A DNA stretch of 49,363 bases, from contig CAKPKF010000012.1 of NCBI GenBank assembly GCA_934167175.1, forward strand, positions 1 to 49,363, read 5' to 3'. Position numbers and translations under genes: made by a program. Of this stretch, positions 35,501-43,676 are shown piece by piece. Below the pieces are notes generated by a model, which was not told the origin of the DNA, did no database searches, and saw only the letters and a list, made by a program, of their open reading frames with translations. Positions within the stretch are counted from its first letter, which is position 1; each line of letters begins with the position of its first letter. The DNA comes from an uncultured Clostridia bacterium (GTDB taxonomy: Bacteria; Bacillota; Clostridia; TANB77; CAG-508).

Positions 35501-37845
35501 AATGTAACAACAGTAACTCCCATTTCACCTTCACCAAAAGTACCTAATCTAAAAGATTCAACATGAGGATGTTTTTTCAAAAAGGCATGTATTCCGTTCC
35601 TTAGTGTTCCAGTTCCTTTGCCATGTACAATATGTACAGTTTTTAATTTACTTATACTACAATCATCTAAATATTTATCAATTGCGAATATTGCTTCTTC
35701 GACATTATATCCTATAACATTTATTTCTGTAGAAACTGTTTTAGATTTCATGATTGATTTATTAGTGTTAGTAAATTGTTTATTGTTAGAAGGCATGGTA
35801 TTAGATTTAGAAAGATTTTTAATATCAACATTTATTTTACCTAGACCTATTTGTACTTGAACCTGATTAGATTTATTAGGAAGAGATAAAACAGTGCCAA
35901 CTTGATTTAAGTTTTTTACTAATACAGACATTCCAATAGCGATGTCATTACAAGCAAGATCTTTTGAAAAATTTGTATTTGGTGCTTCTTCTTTTGAAAC
36001 ACTTAATTTTTTAATAGAAGAGTTTAATTTGTCTCGTAATTGATTCGCGTTTTTAGTTGAATTAAGTTCTCTTATAACATCATTAGCTTCTTCTTTAGCG
36101 GATAATAAAATTTTTCTAGCCTCAATTTTAGCACTATCTATAATAGATTTTTCTTTGTTGTTTAAATCTGCACTTTGTTTTTCTAAAGATTTCCTCAAAG
36201 TTTCTATCTGGTTAGAGTTTTTTTGAATTTTTTCTTTTTCCTTTTCAATTTCTATTTTATTGTCATATATGTTTTTTAACAATTCTTCGATACTAATATC
36301 ATCAGAAGTTAATAAATCAGATGCTCTTTTTAAAACATTAGGTGGTAACCCTAATTTCTTACTGATAGCAAATGCATTGCTTTTACCAGGAATTCCTATT
36401 AAAAGTTTATAAGTAGGTTTCAAATGTTCAATGTCAAATTCTGAGCTAGCATTTTCAAAACCATCAGTTACTAAAGCAAAATTTTTAATTTCAGGATAAT
36501 GTGTTGTACAAATGACAAGAGAGTTTTTGTTATATAACTCTTGTAATATACTAATTGCTAAACTGCTTCCTTCAACAGGATCAGTACCAGAACCAAGTTC
36601 ATCTATTAATATAAGGCTATTATCGGTAGCAGAGCTTAATATATCTATAATATTTAACATATGTGATGAAAAAGTGCTTAAAGACTCTTGGATACTTTGT
36701 TCATCACCAATATCAGCAAATACATTATCAAAAACAAAGATACTACTATTTTCACTGGCTGGAATATGAAGTCCACTCATAGCCATTAGGGTAAGTAGAC
36801 CAGTTGTTTTTAATACAACAGTTTTACCACCAGTATTAGGACCAGTTATAACAAGACATGAAAAATCACTTCCAATATGAATATCAACAGGAACAACTTC
36901 ATAATTAGGAATAAGTGGATGTCTTGCTTTAACAAGATTAATATATTTTTCATTATTAATTTTAGGCTCAACTGCATTTAATTTTTTTGAAAAATTAGCT
37001 TTAGCAAAAGTAAAATCTAAAATTCCAATAAGACGAAAATCATTTTGTAAATCTTCTGCCAAAGGATGCAATAAAGCTGAAAGTTCAAGTAAGATATTAT
37101 CTATTTCAATAGACTCATCAGCTTTTAATGAATTAATTTGATTGTTCAATTCGAAAACAGAAATCGGTTCTATAAAACAAGTAGCCCCAGTAGAAGAAAC
37201 ATCATGAACAAAACCTTTTATCATACTTCTGTATTCTTCTTTTACAGGTATAACAAATCTATTATTTCTAATTGTGATAATTGAATCTTGTACATACTTT
37301 GAATAAGAAGAATGAATATAAGATTTTAATTTTTTCTTTATTTCTTGTTCTAATGCTCGTCTTTTTTTTCTAAGACTGTTTAATTTAGAAGATGCATCAT
37401 CTGCTATAGTGTTTTCATCTAATATAGATGAAAATATACGTGTTTCTATATTTAAATTAGAATATAAATTTGAAAAATATGGTGAGATTTTTTCAAAACA
37501 AGATAAATCAAAATTATCATCATTAAAAAAATAATCTTTTAATTCTCTAGAAACCTTTAAAATGTGAGCTAAATCTAATAAAGCTTTAGAAGAAAGAGCA
37601 CTTTGATTTAATAGAATTTTGTTATATACACTAATGTCAGGTATATAAGCTAAAGGTGGAAACCCTTTACGAATGATTAAGTTTAAAGCTTCAGTAGTTT
37701 TTGAAAGTTCATCTAAAACAGTAGATTTATTAAAATAAGGTTTTAAATTCAAACAAAAATCTTTGCCAACACATGTATTGGCAAAAGTAGATAAAGTATT
37801 TAAAATTTTGTTGTATTCTAATTTATTAAAATATTTCTTGTCCAT
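35494..37845 (-). CDS. mutS2: Endonuclease MutS2
   Basis: MutS2 is a MutS-like ATPase without mismatch-binding domains; in Firmicutes it acts on stalled or collided ribosomes and on recombination intermediates. The 783-residue protein has the Walker A 'TGPNTGGKTV' near residue 330, 'FADIGDEQSIQESLSTFSSH' and 'LIDELGSGTDPVEGSSL', a long coiled coil (residues ~510-600), a KOW-like segment, and the C-terminal Smr nuclease domain with 'VHIVHGKGTGTLRNGI'. GGAG precedes the ATG by 6 bases. It follows the HD gene by 46 bases. A ribosome-rescue factor is of interest in a genome whose ribosomes may pause at CGG. Confidence 0.96.
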   Translation of the reverse strand: MDKKYFNKLEYNKILNTLSTFANTCVGKDFCLNLKPYFNKSTVLDELSKTTEALNLIIRKGFPPLAYIPDISVYNKILLNQSALSSKALLDLAHILKVSRELKDYFFNDDNFDLSCFEKISPYFSNLYSNLNIETRIFSSILDENTIADDASSKLNSLRKKRRALEQEIKKKLKSYIHSSYSKYVQDSIITIRNNRFVIPVKEEYRSMIKGFVHDVSSTGATCFIEPISVFELNNQINSLKADESIEIDNILLELSALLHPLAEDLQNDFRLIGILDFTFAKANFSKKLNAVEPKINNEKYINLVKARHPLIPNYEVVPVDIHIGSDFSCLVITGPNTGGKTVVLKTTGLLTLMAMSGLHIPASENSSIFVFDNVFADIGDEQSIQESLSTFSSHMLNIIDILSSATDNSLILIDELGSGTDPVEGSSLAISILQELYNKNSLVICTTHYPEIKNFALVTDGFENASSEFDIEHLKPTYKLLIGIPGKSNAFAISKKLGLPPNVLKRASDLLTSDDISIEELLKNIYDNKIEIEKEKEKIQKNSNQIETLRKSLEKQSADLNNKEKSIIDSAKIEARKILLSAKEEANDVIRELNSTKNANQLRDKLNSSIKKLSVSKEEAPNTNFSKDLACNDIAIGMSVLVKNLNQVGTVLSLPNKSNQVQVQIGLGKINVDIKNLSKSNTMPSNNKQFTNTNKSIMKSKTVSTEINVIGYNVEEAIFAIDKYLDDCSISKLKTVHIVHGKGTGTLRNGIHAFLKKHPHVESFRLGTFGEGEMGVTVVTLK

Positions 37846-37870
37846 AATTACTCCTATACTAAAATTTATA

Positions 37871-37887
37871 GGCGAGCTAGGCTCGCC
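37871..37887 (-). other. GC-rich hairpin between the HD gene and mutS2
   Basis: GGCGAGC, loop TAG, GCTCGCC: seven G-C-rich pairs in an otherwise very AT-rich 46-base gap. On the minus strand it is followed by TATAAATTTT. It might be an attenuator or an mRNA-stabilising hairpin before mutS2. Confidence 0.5.
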
Positions 37888-37891
37888 ATAA

Positions 37892-38425
37892 TTATATTCT
37901 AATTAACATCACTGTTAAAAATATGTAAGCATATCTATAAATTCTTTGAAGTTTACGGTTATATTTATATGAATTTATAGATTCTGCCAAAGCACAATAC
38001 TTATCTACACAAGATACAATATAACTTTCTTTGTACTTAGGTAGTTTAATAGTAACTGGCCACATATGTTTTAATATAATGTCTTTTTCTATACTATTTA
38101 GAAAGAATAATTTTAATGAATTATCTAAAGCTGTTCTAGGGTGTGTAAAAGCATGTAATCCTTTTCTATCTTCTTGTTTATATCGCCAATCGTATAGAAA
38201 CAAGTCATGCAACATACCAGCACGAGCAGCAGATTTATAATCTAAGTTTAACTTTTTGCATATCAAATAACTGTAGTATGAAACTGCCAAACAATGTTCA
38301 AAACAAGAAGTATCATAGTGTTGTCTAAAATTATTCATTTGTTGTACAGTATCATTTGATATTAAATCATTTATTAAATTTATAAATTCTTTATTATTTT
38401 TAATAACTTCAATTTTTTTATTCAT
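37892..38425 (-). CDS. HD-domain phosphohydrolase
   Basis: The 177-residue protein has the HD metal site spread as usual: 'HYDTSCFEHCLAVSYYSY' (H...H), 'AARAGMLHDLFLYDW' (HD), 'HAFTHPRTA' and 'KHMWPVTI'. HD proteins hydrolyse nucleotides or phosphodiesters. The C-terminus is basic and ends in a short hydrophobic helix ('YAYIFLTVMLIRI'). AAAGGAGT lies 9 bases before the ATG. It is the first gene of a likely two-gene unit with mutS2. Substrate unknown. Confidence 0.88.
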   Translation of the reverse strand: MNKKIEVIKNNKEFINLINDLISNDTVQQMNNFRQHYDTSCFEHCLAVSYYSYLICKKLNLDYKSAARAGMLHDLFLYDWRYKQEDRKGLHAFTHPRTALDNSLKLFFLNSIEKDIILKHMWPVTIKLPKYKESYIVSCVDKYCALAESINSYKYNRKLQRIYRYAYIFLTVMLIRI

Positions 38426-38485
38426 TAAAAATACTCCTTTGTATAAATAACCTACATATATATTATATCACAAAAAGCCAATAAA

Positions 38486-39364
38486 TTAAAGGAATTTCTT
38501 TAATTCTTTTGAAAGAATTTCCTTATTAGAAGCAGACAATTCTACTAAAGGCAAACGAGGCTTTCCAAAGTTGTAACCAATTTGATTTAAAGCTTCTTTA
38601 ACAGGTATAGGGTTTACTTCGCAAAATAGAGCTTTAATCAAAGGTAGGCTATCTAATTGTGCTCTCATAGCTGATTTTATATTACCATTCATATAATCAT
38701 TAACTATGTCATGAGTATACTTTGGCAATACATTAGAAAGAACAGATATAACACCAATACCACCAAGAGATAGAATAGGAACAATTTGGTCGTCGTTTCC
38801 TGAGTAAATATACAAATTATCTTTGCAAAGATGAGCAATTTCAGCAACTTGAGATATATTTCCACTTGCTTCTTTTATAGCAACAATGTTTGGTATTTTA
38901 GAAAGTTCCAAACAAGTAGAAGGTAGTATATTTAACCCAGTTCTACTAGGTACATTATACAATATTAAAGGGAGTGTAGTAGAATTTGCAATTGCTGTGT
39001 AATGGCTAATTAATCCTGCTTGAGTTGTTTTATTATAGTATGGAGTAACTAATAATGCACCATCTGCACCAACTTCTTCAGCATATTTTGTAAGTTCAAT
39101 TGCAGAAATAGTGTTGTTGCTTCCAGTACCTACAATAACAGGTATTCTATTAGCAACAGTTTCAACAGTGAATTTAATTACAGATTTTTTTTCCTCAGTA
39201 GACATTGTTGAGGCTTCACCTGTTGTACCACAAACAATTATAGCATCAGTTCCTTCAGAAATTTGAAATTCTAACAAGCTCTTTAGAGCATCATAATTAA
39301 TACCATTATCAGAAAATGGTGTACAAATAGCTGTTCCACAGCCTTTAAAAATAATTTTTTTCAT
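38486..39364 (-). CDS. dapA: 4-hydroxy-tetrahydrodipicolinate synthase
   Basis: DapA condenses pyruvate with aspartate semialdehyde, the first step to diaminopimelate and lysine. The 292-residue TIM-barrel protein has 'CGTTGEASTMSTEEK' (phosphate/substrate loop), Tyr136 in 'ILYNVPSRTG' and the Schiff-base Lys164 in 'VAIKEASGN'. AAAGGAG lies 8 bases before the ATG. No lysine riboswitch is seen in the upstream bases on its strand. Single gene, divergent from the promoter at 39522. Confidence 0.97.
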   Translation of the reverse strand: MKKIIFKGCGTAICTPFSDNGINYDALKSLLEFQISEGTDAIIVCGTTGEASTMSTEEKKSVIKFTVETVANRIPVIVGTGSNNTISAIELTKYAEEVGADGALLVTPYYNKTTQAGLISHYTAIANSTTLPLILYNVPSRTGLNILPSTCLELSKIPNIVAIKEASGNISQVAEIAHLCKDNLYIYSGNDDQIVPILSLGGIGVISVLSNVLPKYTHDIVNDYMNGNIKSAMRAQLDSLPLIKALFCEVNPIPVKEALNQIGYNFGKPRLPLVELSASNKEILSKELKKFL

Positions 39365-39521
39365 TTTTATAACTCCTTTTTAGGTAGTAATATTAGATTA
39401 AATATATAATTATATATTTAATAATTTTTCACATTATATTATATTAATAAAAAAAAATAAATATGTTATAAAAAAATGTTGTATTGTTTTCATTAGAAAG
39501 AATAAAGGTTACATAAAAAAC

Positions 39522-39550
39522 TTGACAAAAAAATAGATATATATTATAAT
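39522..39550 (+). promoter_or_regulatory. Strong promoter in the gene-free stretch before RNase J
   Basis: TTGACA (39522-39527), 17-base spacer, TATAAT (39545-39550): a consensus promoter with no convincing gene directly after it. Confidence 0.85.
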
Positions 39551-39693
39551 ATCATACGATAGTTACCCAAGAAGCGGTAAATAAAAAAGAGATTTAATTT
39601 TTAAAATAAAAAAATTAGAAATATACAAAAAGTAGTATATTGATTCAAAAAATGTAAAATATAAGAGATGTATAAAAGAGCGGATTTAAACAA

Positions 39694-39819
39694 ATGAATA
39701 ACAAAATAACCAAAAACAAGTTGTGTAAAAGGGGCGTGTTAACTTGTTTGGTGGTTGATACACAGTTTTTAGATTTTTTAAAGGAGAGTATAAAAAATAT
39801 TCAAATACAAACTTTGTAA
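39694..39819 (+). CDS. Possible 41-residue small protein
   Basis: Within the possible transcript, an ATG frame encodes 'MNNKITKNKLCKRGVLTCLV' and 21 more residues, ending 6 bases before the terminator. No Shine-Dalgarno site precedes the ATG and no family is recognised, so it may be chance. It has an uncharged stretch (VLTCLVV) and two cysteines. The upstream sequence has a CGG (39681) whose +1 skip would enter this frame, but no start codon supports that. Confidence 0.25.
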   Translation: MNNKITKNKLCKRGVLTCLVVDTQFLDFLKESIKNIQIQTL

Positions 39820-39825
39820 AGAATC

Positions 39826-39859
39826 AATTAGTTTAAATGTATGTTAAACTAATTTTTTT
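39826..39859 (+). terminator. Terminator before RNase J
   Basis: AATTAGTTTAA, 7-base loop, TTAAACTAATT, then TTTTT. Confidence 0.88.
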
Positions 39860-39910
39860 ATCGTACGGAAAGTTAAATTTAATCAATAGAAAGAAGAGGA
39901 GAGATAATTA

Positions 39911-41761
39911 ATGAGTGAAAATCAAGAAGCAAAAGAGACTGTAAAAAAGGAGACTAAACCCAAAAGAGGTTATAGAAAAAGAGAACCTAAAAATAAAAAA
40001 GAGGTTAATACAGAGAAAGAAAAATTAAATGTAAAAAAGGAGAAAAAAATAACTAGAAAAGGAAAGAAAGAATTTCCAAAAGAAAAAGAGGAATTTAGAT
40101 TCAAAAAAAGTCCACTAAAAATAATACCACTTGGTGGGCTACTAGAAATAGGTAAAAATATTACTGTATTTGAATATGAAAATGAAATGATAATAGTAGA
40201 CTGTGGGCTAGCATTCCCAGAAGATGACATGTTAGGTGTAGACTTAGTAATACCAGACATAACATATTTAGAAAAAAACAAAAATAAAATAAAAGGATTA
40301 GTAATAACACATGGTCATGAAGATCATATAGGTGCTATACCGTATTTATTAAAACAAATTAATGTACCAATATATGCTACAAGATTAACAATAGGATTGA
40401 TTTCAAATAAACTAGAAGAACACAAATTATTAAGAAGCACAAGTTTAAATATTGTAAATCAAGGTCAAACAATAAAATTAGGTAAATTTAAAGTAGAATT
40501 TATAAGAAGTTCACATAGTATACCAGATGCAGTAGCATTAGCAATACACACTCCAGTAGGAGTTGTTCTTCACACAGGAGACTTTAAAATAGATTATACA
40601 CCAATAGATGGAGAAAGAATAGACTTAGGAAGAATAGCAGAACTAGGAAATAAAGGAGTATTAGCTCTTATGTCTGACAGTACTAATTCAGAAAGAAAAG
40701 GATATACAATGTCAGAAAGTTCTGTAGGCAAAGTGTTTGACAAGCTATTCATAAATTGTACGAAAAGGATAGTAGTTGCAACATTTGCTTCAAATGTTCA
40801 CAGAGTGCAACAAATAGTAGATGCAGCAGTGGAAAATGGTAGAAAAATAGCTGTTTGTGGTAGAAGTATGATAAACATGATAACAACAGCTAAAGAATTA
40901 GGATATATACAAGTACCAGAAAATGTATTTATAGATATAGACATGATAAATAATTATGAAGATAATCAATTGGTTATTATAACAACAGGAAGTCAAGGTG
41001 AACCAATGTCAGCATTAACGAGAATGGCTGCTGGAGAACATAGAAAAGTTGAAATAACACCAAACGATTTAGTAATAATATCAGCAACACCAATACCAGG
41101 AAATGAAAAATTTGTATCAAAAGTAATAGATGATTTAATGCAAATTGGAGCAGAAGTTGTATATAGTTCTTTAGCAGATATACACGTATCAGGACATGCT
41201 TGTCAAGAAGAACAAAAATTAATTTTAAGCCTAGCAAGACCAAAATACTTTATCCCAGTTCATGGCGAATATAGGCAATTATTAGCACATGCAAGTACTG
41301 CAGAAAAAATTGGTATAAACCGTGAAAACATTTTCTTGATGAATAATGGTAGAGTATTAGAAATAGATGAAAAAGAAGCAAAATTTACATCAACAGTACC
41401 TTTTGGAAGAGTACTAGTAGATGGATTAGGAGTTGGAGATGTTGGAAATATTGTTTTAAGAGATAGACAACATTTATCACAAGATGGATTGATTGTTATA
41501 GTTATGACAATGAATGGAGCAACAGGAGAAATTGTTTCTGGACCAGATGTTATATCAAGAGGATTTGTGTATGTTAGAGAATCAGAAAACCTAATGGATA
41601 ATGTAAAAAGAGTAGTAAGAGATGAAATAGCAAAATGTGAAAAAAATCATATAAAAGACTGGGCAACAATAAAATCAGTTTTAAAAGAAAACCTAAGAGA
41701 TTATATATACCAAAAAACAAAAAGAAATCCAATGATTTTACCAATAATAATGGAATTATAA
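39911..41761 (+). CDS. rnj: Ribonuclease J
   Basis: RNase J is a metallo-beta-lactamase/beta-CASP nuclease with 5'-exo and endo activity in mRNA decay and rRNA maturation. The 616-residue protein has the metal motif 'THGHEDHIGAI', 'LHTGDFKIDY', 'SDSTNSERKG' and 'PVHGEYRQL'. An extra N-terminal extension of about 65 residues, almost all Lys/Glu/Arg, precedes the catalytic core, which begins 'PLKIIPLGGLLEIGKN'; B. subtilis RNase J1 lacks it. The C-terminal domain ends 'KRNPMILPIIMEL'. AGGAGAG lies about 6 bases before the ATG. J1 versus J2 cannot be told. Confidence 0.95.
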   Translation: MSENQEAKETVKKETKPKRGYRKREPKNKKEVNTEKEKLNVKKEKKITRKGKKEFPKEKEEFRFKKSPLKIIPLGGLLEIGKNITVFEYENEMIIVDCGLAFPEDDMLGVDLVIPDITYLEKNKNKIKGLVITHGHEDHIGAIPYLLKQINVPIYATRLTIGLISNKLEEHKLLRSTSLNIVNQGQTIKLGKFKVEFIRSSHSIPDAVALAIHTPVGVVLHTGDFKIDYTPIDGERIDLGRIAELGNKGVLALMSDSTNSERKGYTMSESSVGKVFDKLFINCTKRIVVATFASNVHRVQQIVDAAVENGRKIAVCGRSMINMITTAKELGYIQVPENVFIDIDMINNYEDNQLVIITTGSQGEPMSALTRMAAGEHRKVEITPNDLVIISATPIPGNEKFVSKVIDDLMQIGAEVVYSSLADIHVSGHACQEEQKLILSLARPKYFIPVHGEYRQLLAHASTAEKIGINRENIFLMNNGRVLEIDEKEAKFTSTVPFGRVLVDGLGVGDVGNIVLRDRQHLSQDGLIVIVMTMNGATGEIVSGPDVISRGFVYVRESENLMDNVKRVVRDEIAKCEKNHIKDWATIKSVLKENLRDYIYQKTKRNPMILPIIMEL

Positions 41762-41804
41762 TAGGAAATACAATGGGCGAATAGTATTTGACCACAATAA
41801 AACT

Positions 41805-41853
41805 AAGGCGGTTGTTATGCAAGATAAAAGCATATCGATTGCCTTTATTTTTG
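41805..41853 (+). terminator. Terminator after rnj
   Basis: AAGGC...GCCTT with inner TATGC/GCATA and G-U pairs between, then TTATTTTTG. Confidence 0.7.
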
Positions 41854-41864
41854 AAAAGGAATAA

Positions 41865-41893
41865 TTGAATAATTTAATAAAATATGATATAGT
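41865..41893 (+). promoter_or_regulatory. Promoter of the site-2 protease gene
   Basis: TTGAAT (41865-41870), 17-base spacer, TATAGT (41888-41893) preceded by TGA, an extended -10. Confidence 0.6.
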
Positions 41894-41924
41894 ATGAAAT
41901 ATTAATAAAACAAAGGAGAGGTTT

Positions 41925-42662
41925 ATGTTTAATTTTGAATTTGATAAAAGAACGTTGTATATTGTTTTAGCTATTTTGGTGTTAGTTAGTTTAGCAGGTT
42001 TTAATGAAAGCAGTTTGTTAGGATTATTATTAACATTACCAGGATTACTAGTTGCAATTACATTTCATGAATTCGCTCATGCGTATGTTGCAGATAAATT
42101 AGGAGATGATACACCAAGGCTACAAGGAAGGCTAAATTTAAATCCATTAAGTCACTTGGACCCAGTTGGTTCTATATTGTTATTATTTGCACATTTTGGA
42201 TGGGGAAAACCTGTAGAAATAAATCCTAGAAATTTTAATAGAAAATATACTATGGAACAAGGTGAAGCAATGGTCTCAGCAGCTGGCCCTATTATGAACT
42301 TTATTCTAGCAATAGTAATATCAGTAATAGTGTGTGCAATAAACAAATTTGCTGGAATATCATTTATGCAAACTACATTAGGTGCAACAATAATGACAAT
42401 ATTAACATATGCTGTAATTGTAAATGTTGGTTTAGGAGTATTTAACTTGTTACCACTTCCTCCATTAGATGGTTCTAAAATATTTATCAATTTTATGCCA
42501 TATAATGTTAAGAATTGGATTCAAAGTAATTCAAATATATTTTATATAATATTTCTAGTTATATGGATTACTGGTATAGCAGGACAAATTGTATCACCAA
42601 TTATAGATGCAATAACTAGTGGAATATTTGCAGGAGTAGGATGGATTTTTGGATTATTTTAA
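41925..42662 (+). CDS. Site-2 protease family membrane metalloprotease
   Basis: The 245-residue M50 protein has about six membrane helices and the zinc motif 'FHEFAHAYVADKLGD' near residue 46, with the third ligand in 'NLLPLPPLDGSK'. It lacks a PDZ domain, so it is the short YwhC-like type, not RseP. Substrate unknown; such proteins cut membrane regulators or clear membrane peptides. AGGAGAGG lies about 6 bases before the ATG. It is the gene just before tsaD (21 bases), possibly in the same transcript. Confidence 0.9.
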   Translation: MFNFEFDKRTLYIVLAILVLVSLAGFNESSLLGLLLTLPGLLVAITFHEFAHAYVADKLGDDTPRLQGRLNLNPLSHLDPVGSILLLFAHFGWGKPVEINPRNFNRKYTMEQGEAMVSAAGPIMNFILAIVISVIVCAINKFAGISFMQTTLGATIMTILTYAVIVNVGLGVFNLLPLPPLDGSKIFINFMPYNVKNWIQSNSNIFYIIFLVIWITGIAGQIVSPIIDAITSGIFAGVGWIFGLF

Positions 42663-42683
42663 AAAAGAAGGAATGAATTTTCA

Positions 42684-43674
42684 ATGAAAGATATAATTAC
42701 TATGCGGTATAGAATCAAGTTGTGATGAGACTTCTGTAGCTATTGTAAAAAATGGTAGAGAAGTTATTTCAAATGTTATTGATTCTCAAATAAAAATACA
42801 TGAAAAATTTGGAGGAGTTGTTCCAGAGATAGCATCTAGAAATCATATAGAGGCTATTTCTAGAGTTACAAAACAAGCGTTAAAAGATGCTAACATTTGT
42901 TTTGATGATGTTGATGTAATAACATGTACATATGGGCCTGGGTTAGTTGGAGCTTTATTAGTAGGTGTGTCATATGCAAAAGCTTTAAGTTATGCAACAG
43001 GCAAAAAATTAGTAGGCGTAAATCACTTAGAAGGGCATATAGCAGCAAATTATATAAGTTTTAAGGAATTAGAACCACCTTTTTTATGTTTAATAGTATC
43101 AGGGGGACATACGCATTTAGTGCATGTAAAAGATTACACAGAATTTGAAATTTTAGGAAAAACTCGTGATGATGCAATAGGAGAGGCATTTGATAAAATA
43201 GCAAGAGTTATAGGGTTAGGATATCCGGGAGGACCTAAAGTAGATAGAATGGCACAAAGTGGAACTCCAAATAATATTGTATTACCAAAAACACATTTCG
43301 ATAATTTGGATTTTAGTTTTAGTGGAATAAAAACAGCAGTTATAAATTTAAATCATAAAAATCCAGATATCAATAAAAATGATTTATGTGCTAGTTTTGA
43401 GAAAACAGTAACAGAAATATTAATTGAAAATACTAAAAAAGCATTGACAAAATTAAATGTAAAAAAAGTTGCATTAGCAGGAGGTGTATCTGCCAACAGT
43501 TATATAAGAAGAGAGTTTTCTAAGATAGAAGATTGTAAGGTATATTATCCAGAACTAAAACTATGTACAGACAATGCTGCTATGATAGCTTCAGCAGGAT
43601 ATTATAATTATATAAAAGGAAATACATCTGGTTTATATCTAAATGCAATACCAAATCTAAAAATAGGAGGATAA
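42684..43674 (+). CDS. tsaD: tRNA threonylcarbamoyltransferase TsaD, read through a +1 shift at CGG
   Basis: TsaD is the catalytic subunit that puts threonylcarbamoyl on A37, giving t6A. The ATG at 42684 has GAAGGA 11 bases upstream. Codons 1-7 are MKDIITM, then CGG (42705-42707). Skipping C42705 gives 'MGIESSCDETSVAIV', the universal TsaD start, and the metal site 'VNHLEGHIAA', 'LIVSGGHTHL' and 'VALAGGVSANSY' follow. The joined product has 329 residues, full length. Without the shift TGA comes five codons later, and no start codon precedes the conserved 'GIESSCDET' in its own frame, so the protein cannot be made otherwise. The metallophosphoesterase gene follows 2 bases later. Confidence 0.95.
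42705..42707 (+). other. Candidate +1 recoding site, CGG codon (tsaD, codon 8)
   Basis: Zero frame ACT ATG CGG TAT AGA ATC AAG TTG TGA; skipping the C gives ATG GGT ATA GAA TCA. The preceding codon is ATG and the glycine gained is GGT. Confidence 0.88.
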
Positions 43675-43676
43675 AT

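Larger units (their letters stand above)
39557..39860 (+). ncRNA. Possible ~300-base transcript of unknown class
   Basis: The 546-base gap 39365-39910 is free of obvious genes. From its strong promoter to the hairpin terminator at 39826-39859 an RNA of about 300 bases would be made. It could form several hairpins: TTACC/GGTAA at the 5' end, an AT-rich stem near 39595-39620, AAACAAGTT/AACTTGTTT around 39715-39760, and TGTGTA/TACACA around 39722-39772. It lacks tmRNA, RNase P or SRP signatures that I know. The first ~155 bases of the gap (39365-39521) are only AT-rich DNA. Confidence 0.4.

Noticed and set aside
39636..39700. A seventh CGG shift (39681) leading into the 41-residue frame
   Set aside because: The phase would fit, but there is no start codon or Shine-Dalgarno site for the upstream part and no family to confirm it. 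CGG in non-coding DNA needs no explanation.
4578..42707. Ordinary pseudogenes or sequencing errors as the cause of the six CGG breaks
   Set aside because: All six are the same change (a C before a GG glycine codon, in phase as CGG), motifs after each break are intact, joined lengths are normal, and one gene (tsaD) is close to essential. Random errors would favour A/T runs and vary in kind. Only raw reads can fully exclude a systematic artefact.
4578..42707. Simple reassignment of CGG to another amino acid
   Set aside because: A new meaning for CGG would not restore the frame; in all six cases the continuing protein lies in the +1 frame.
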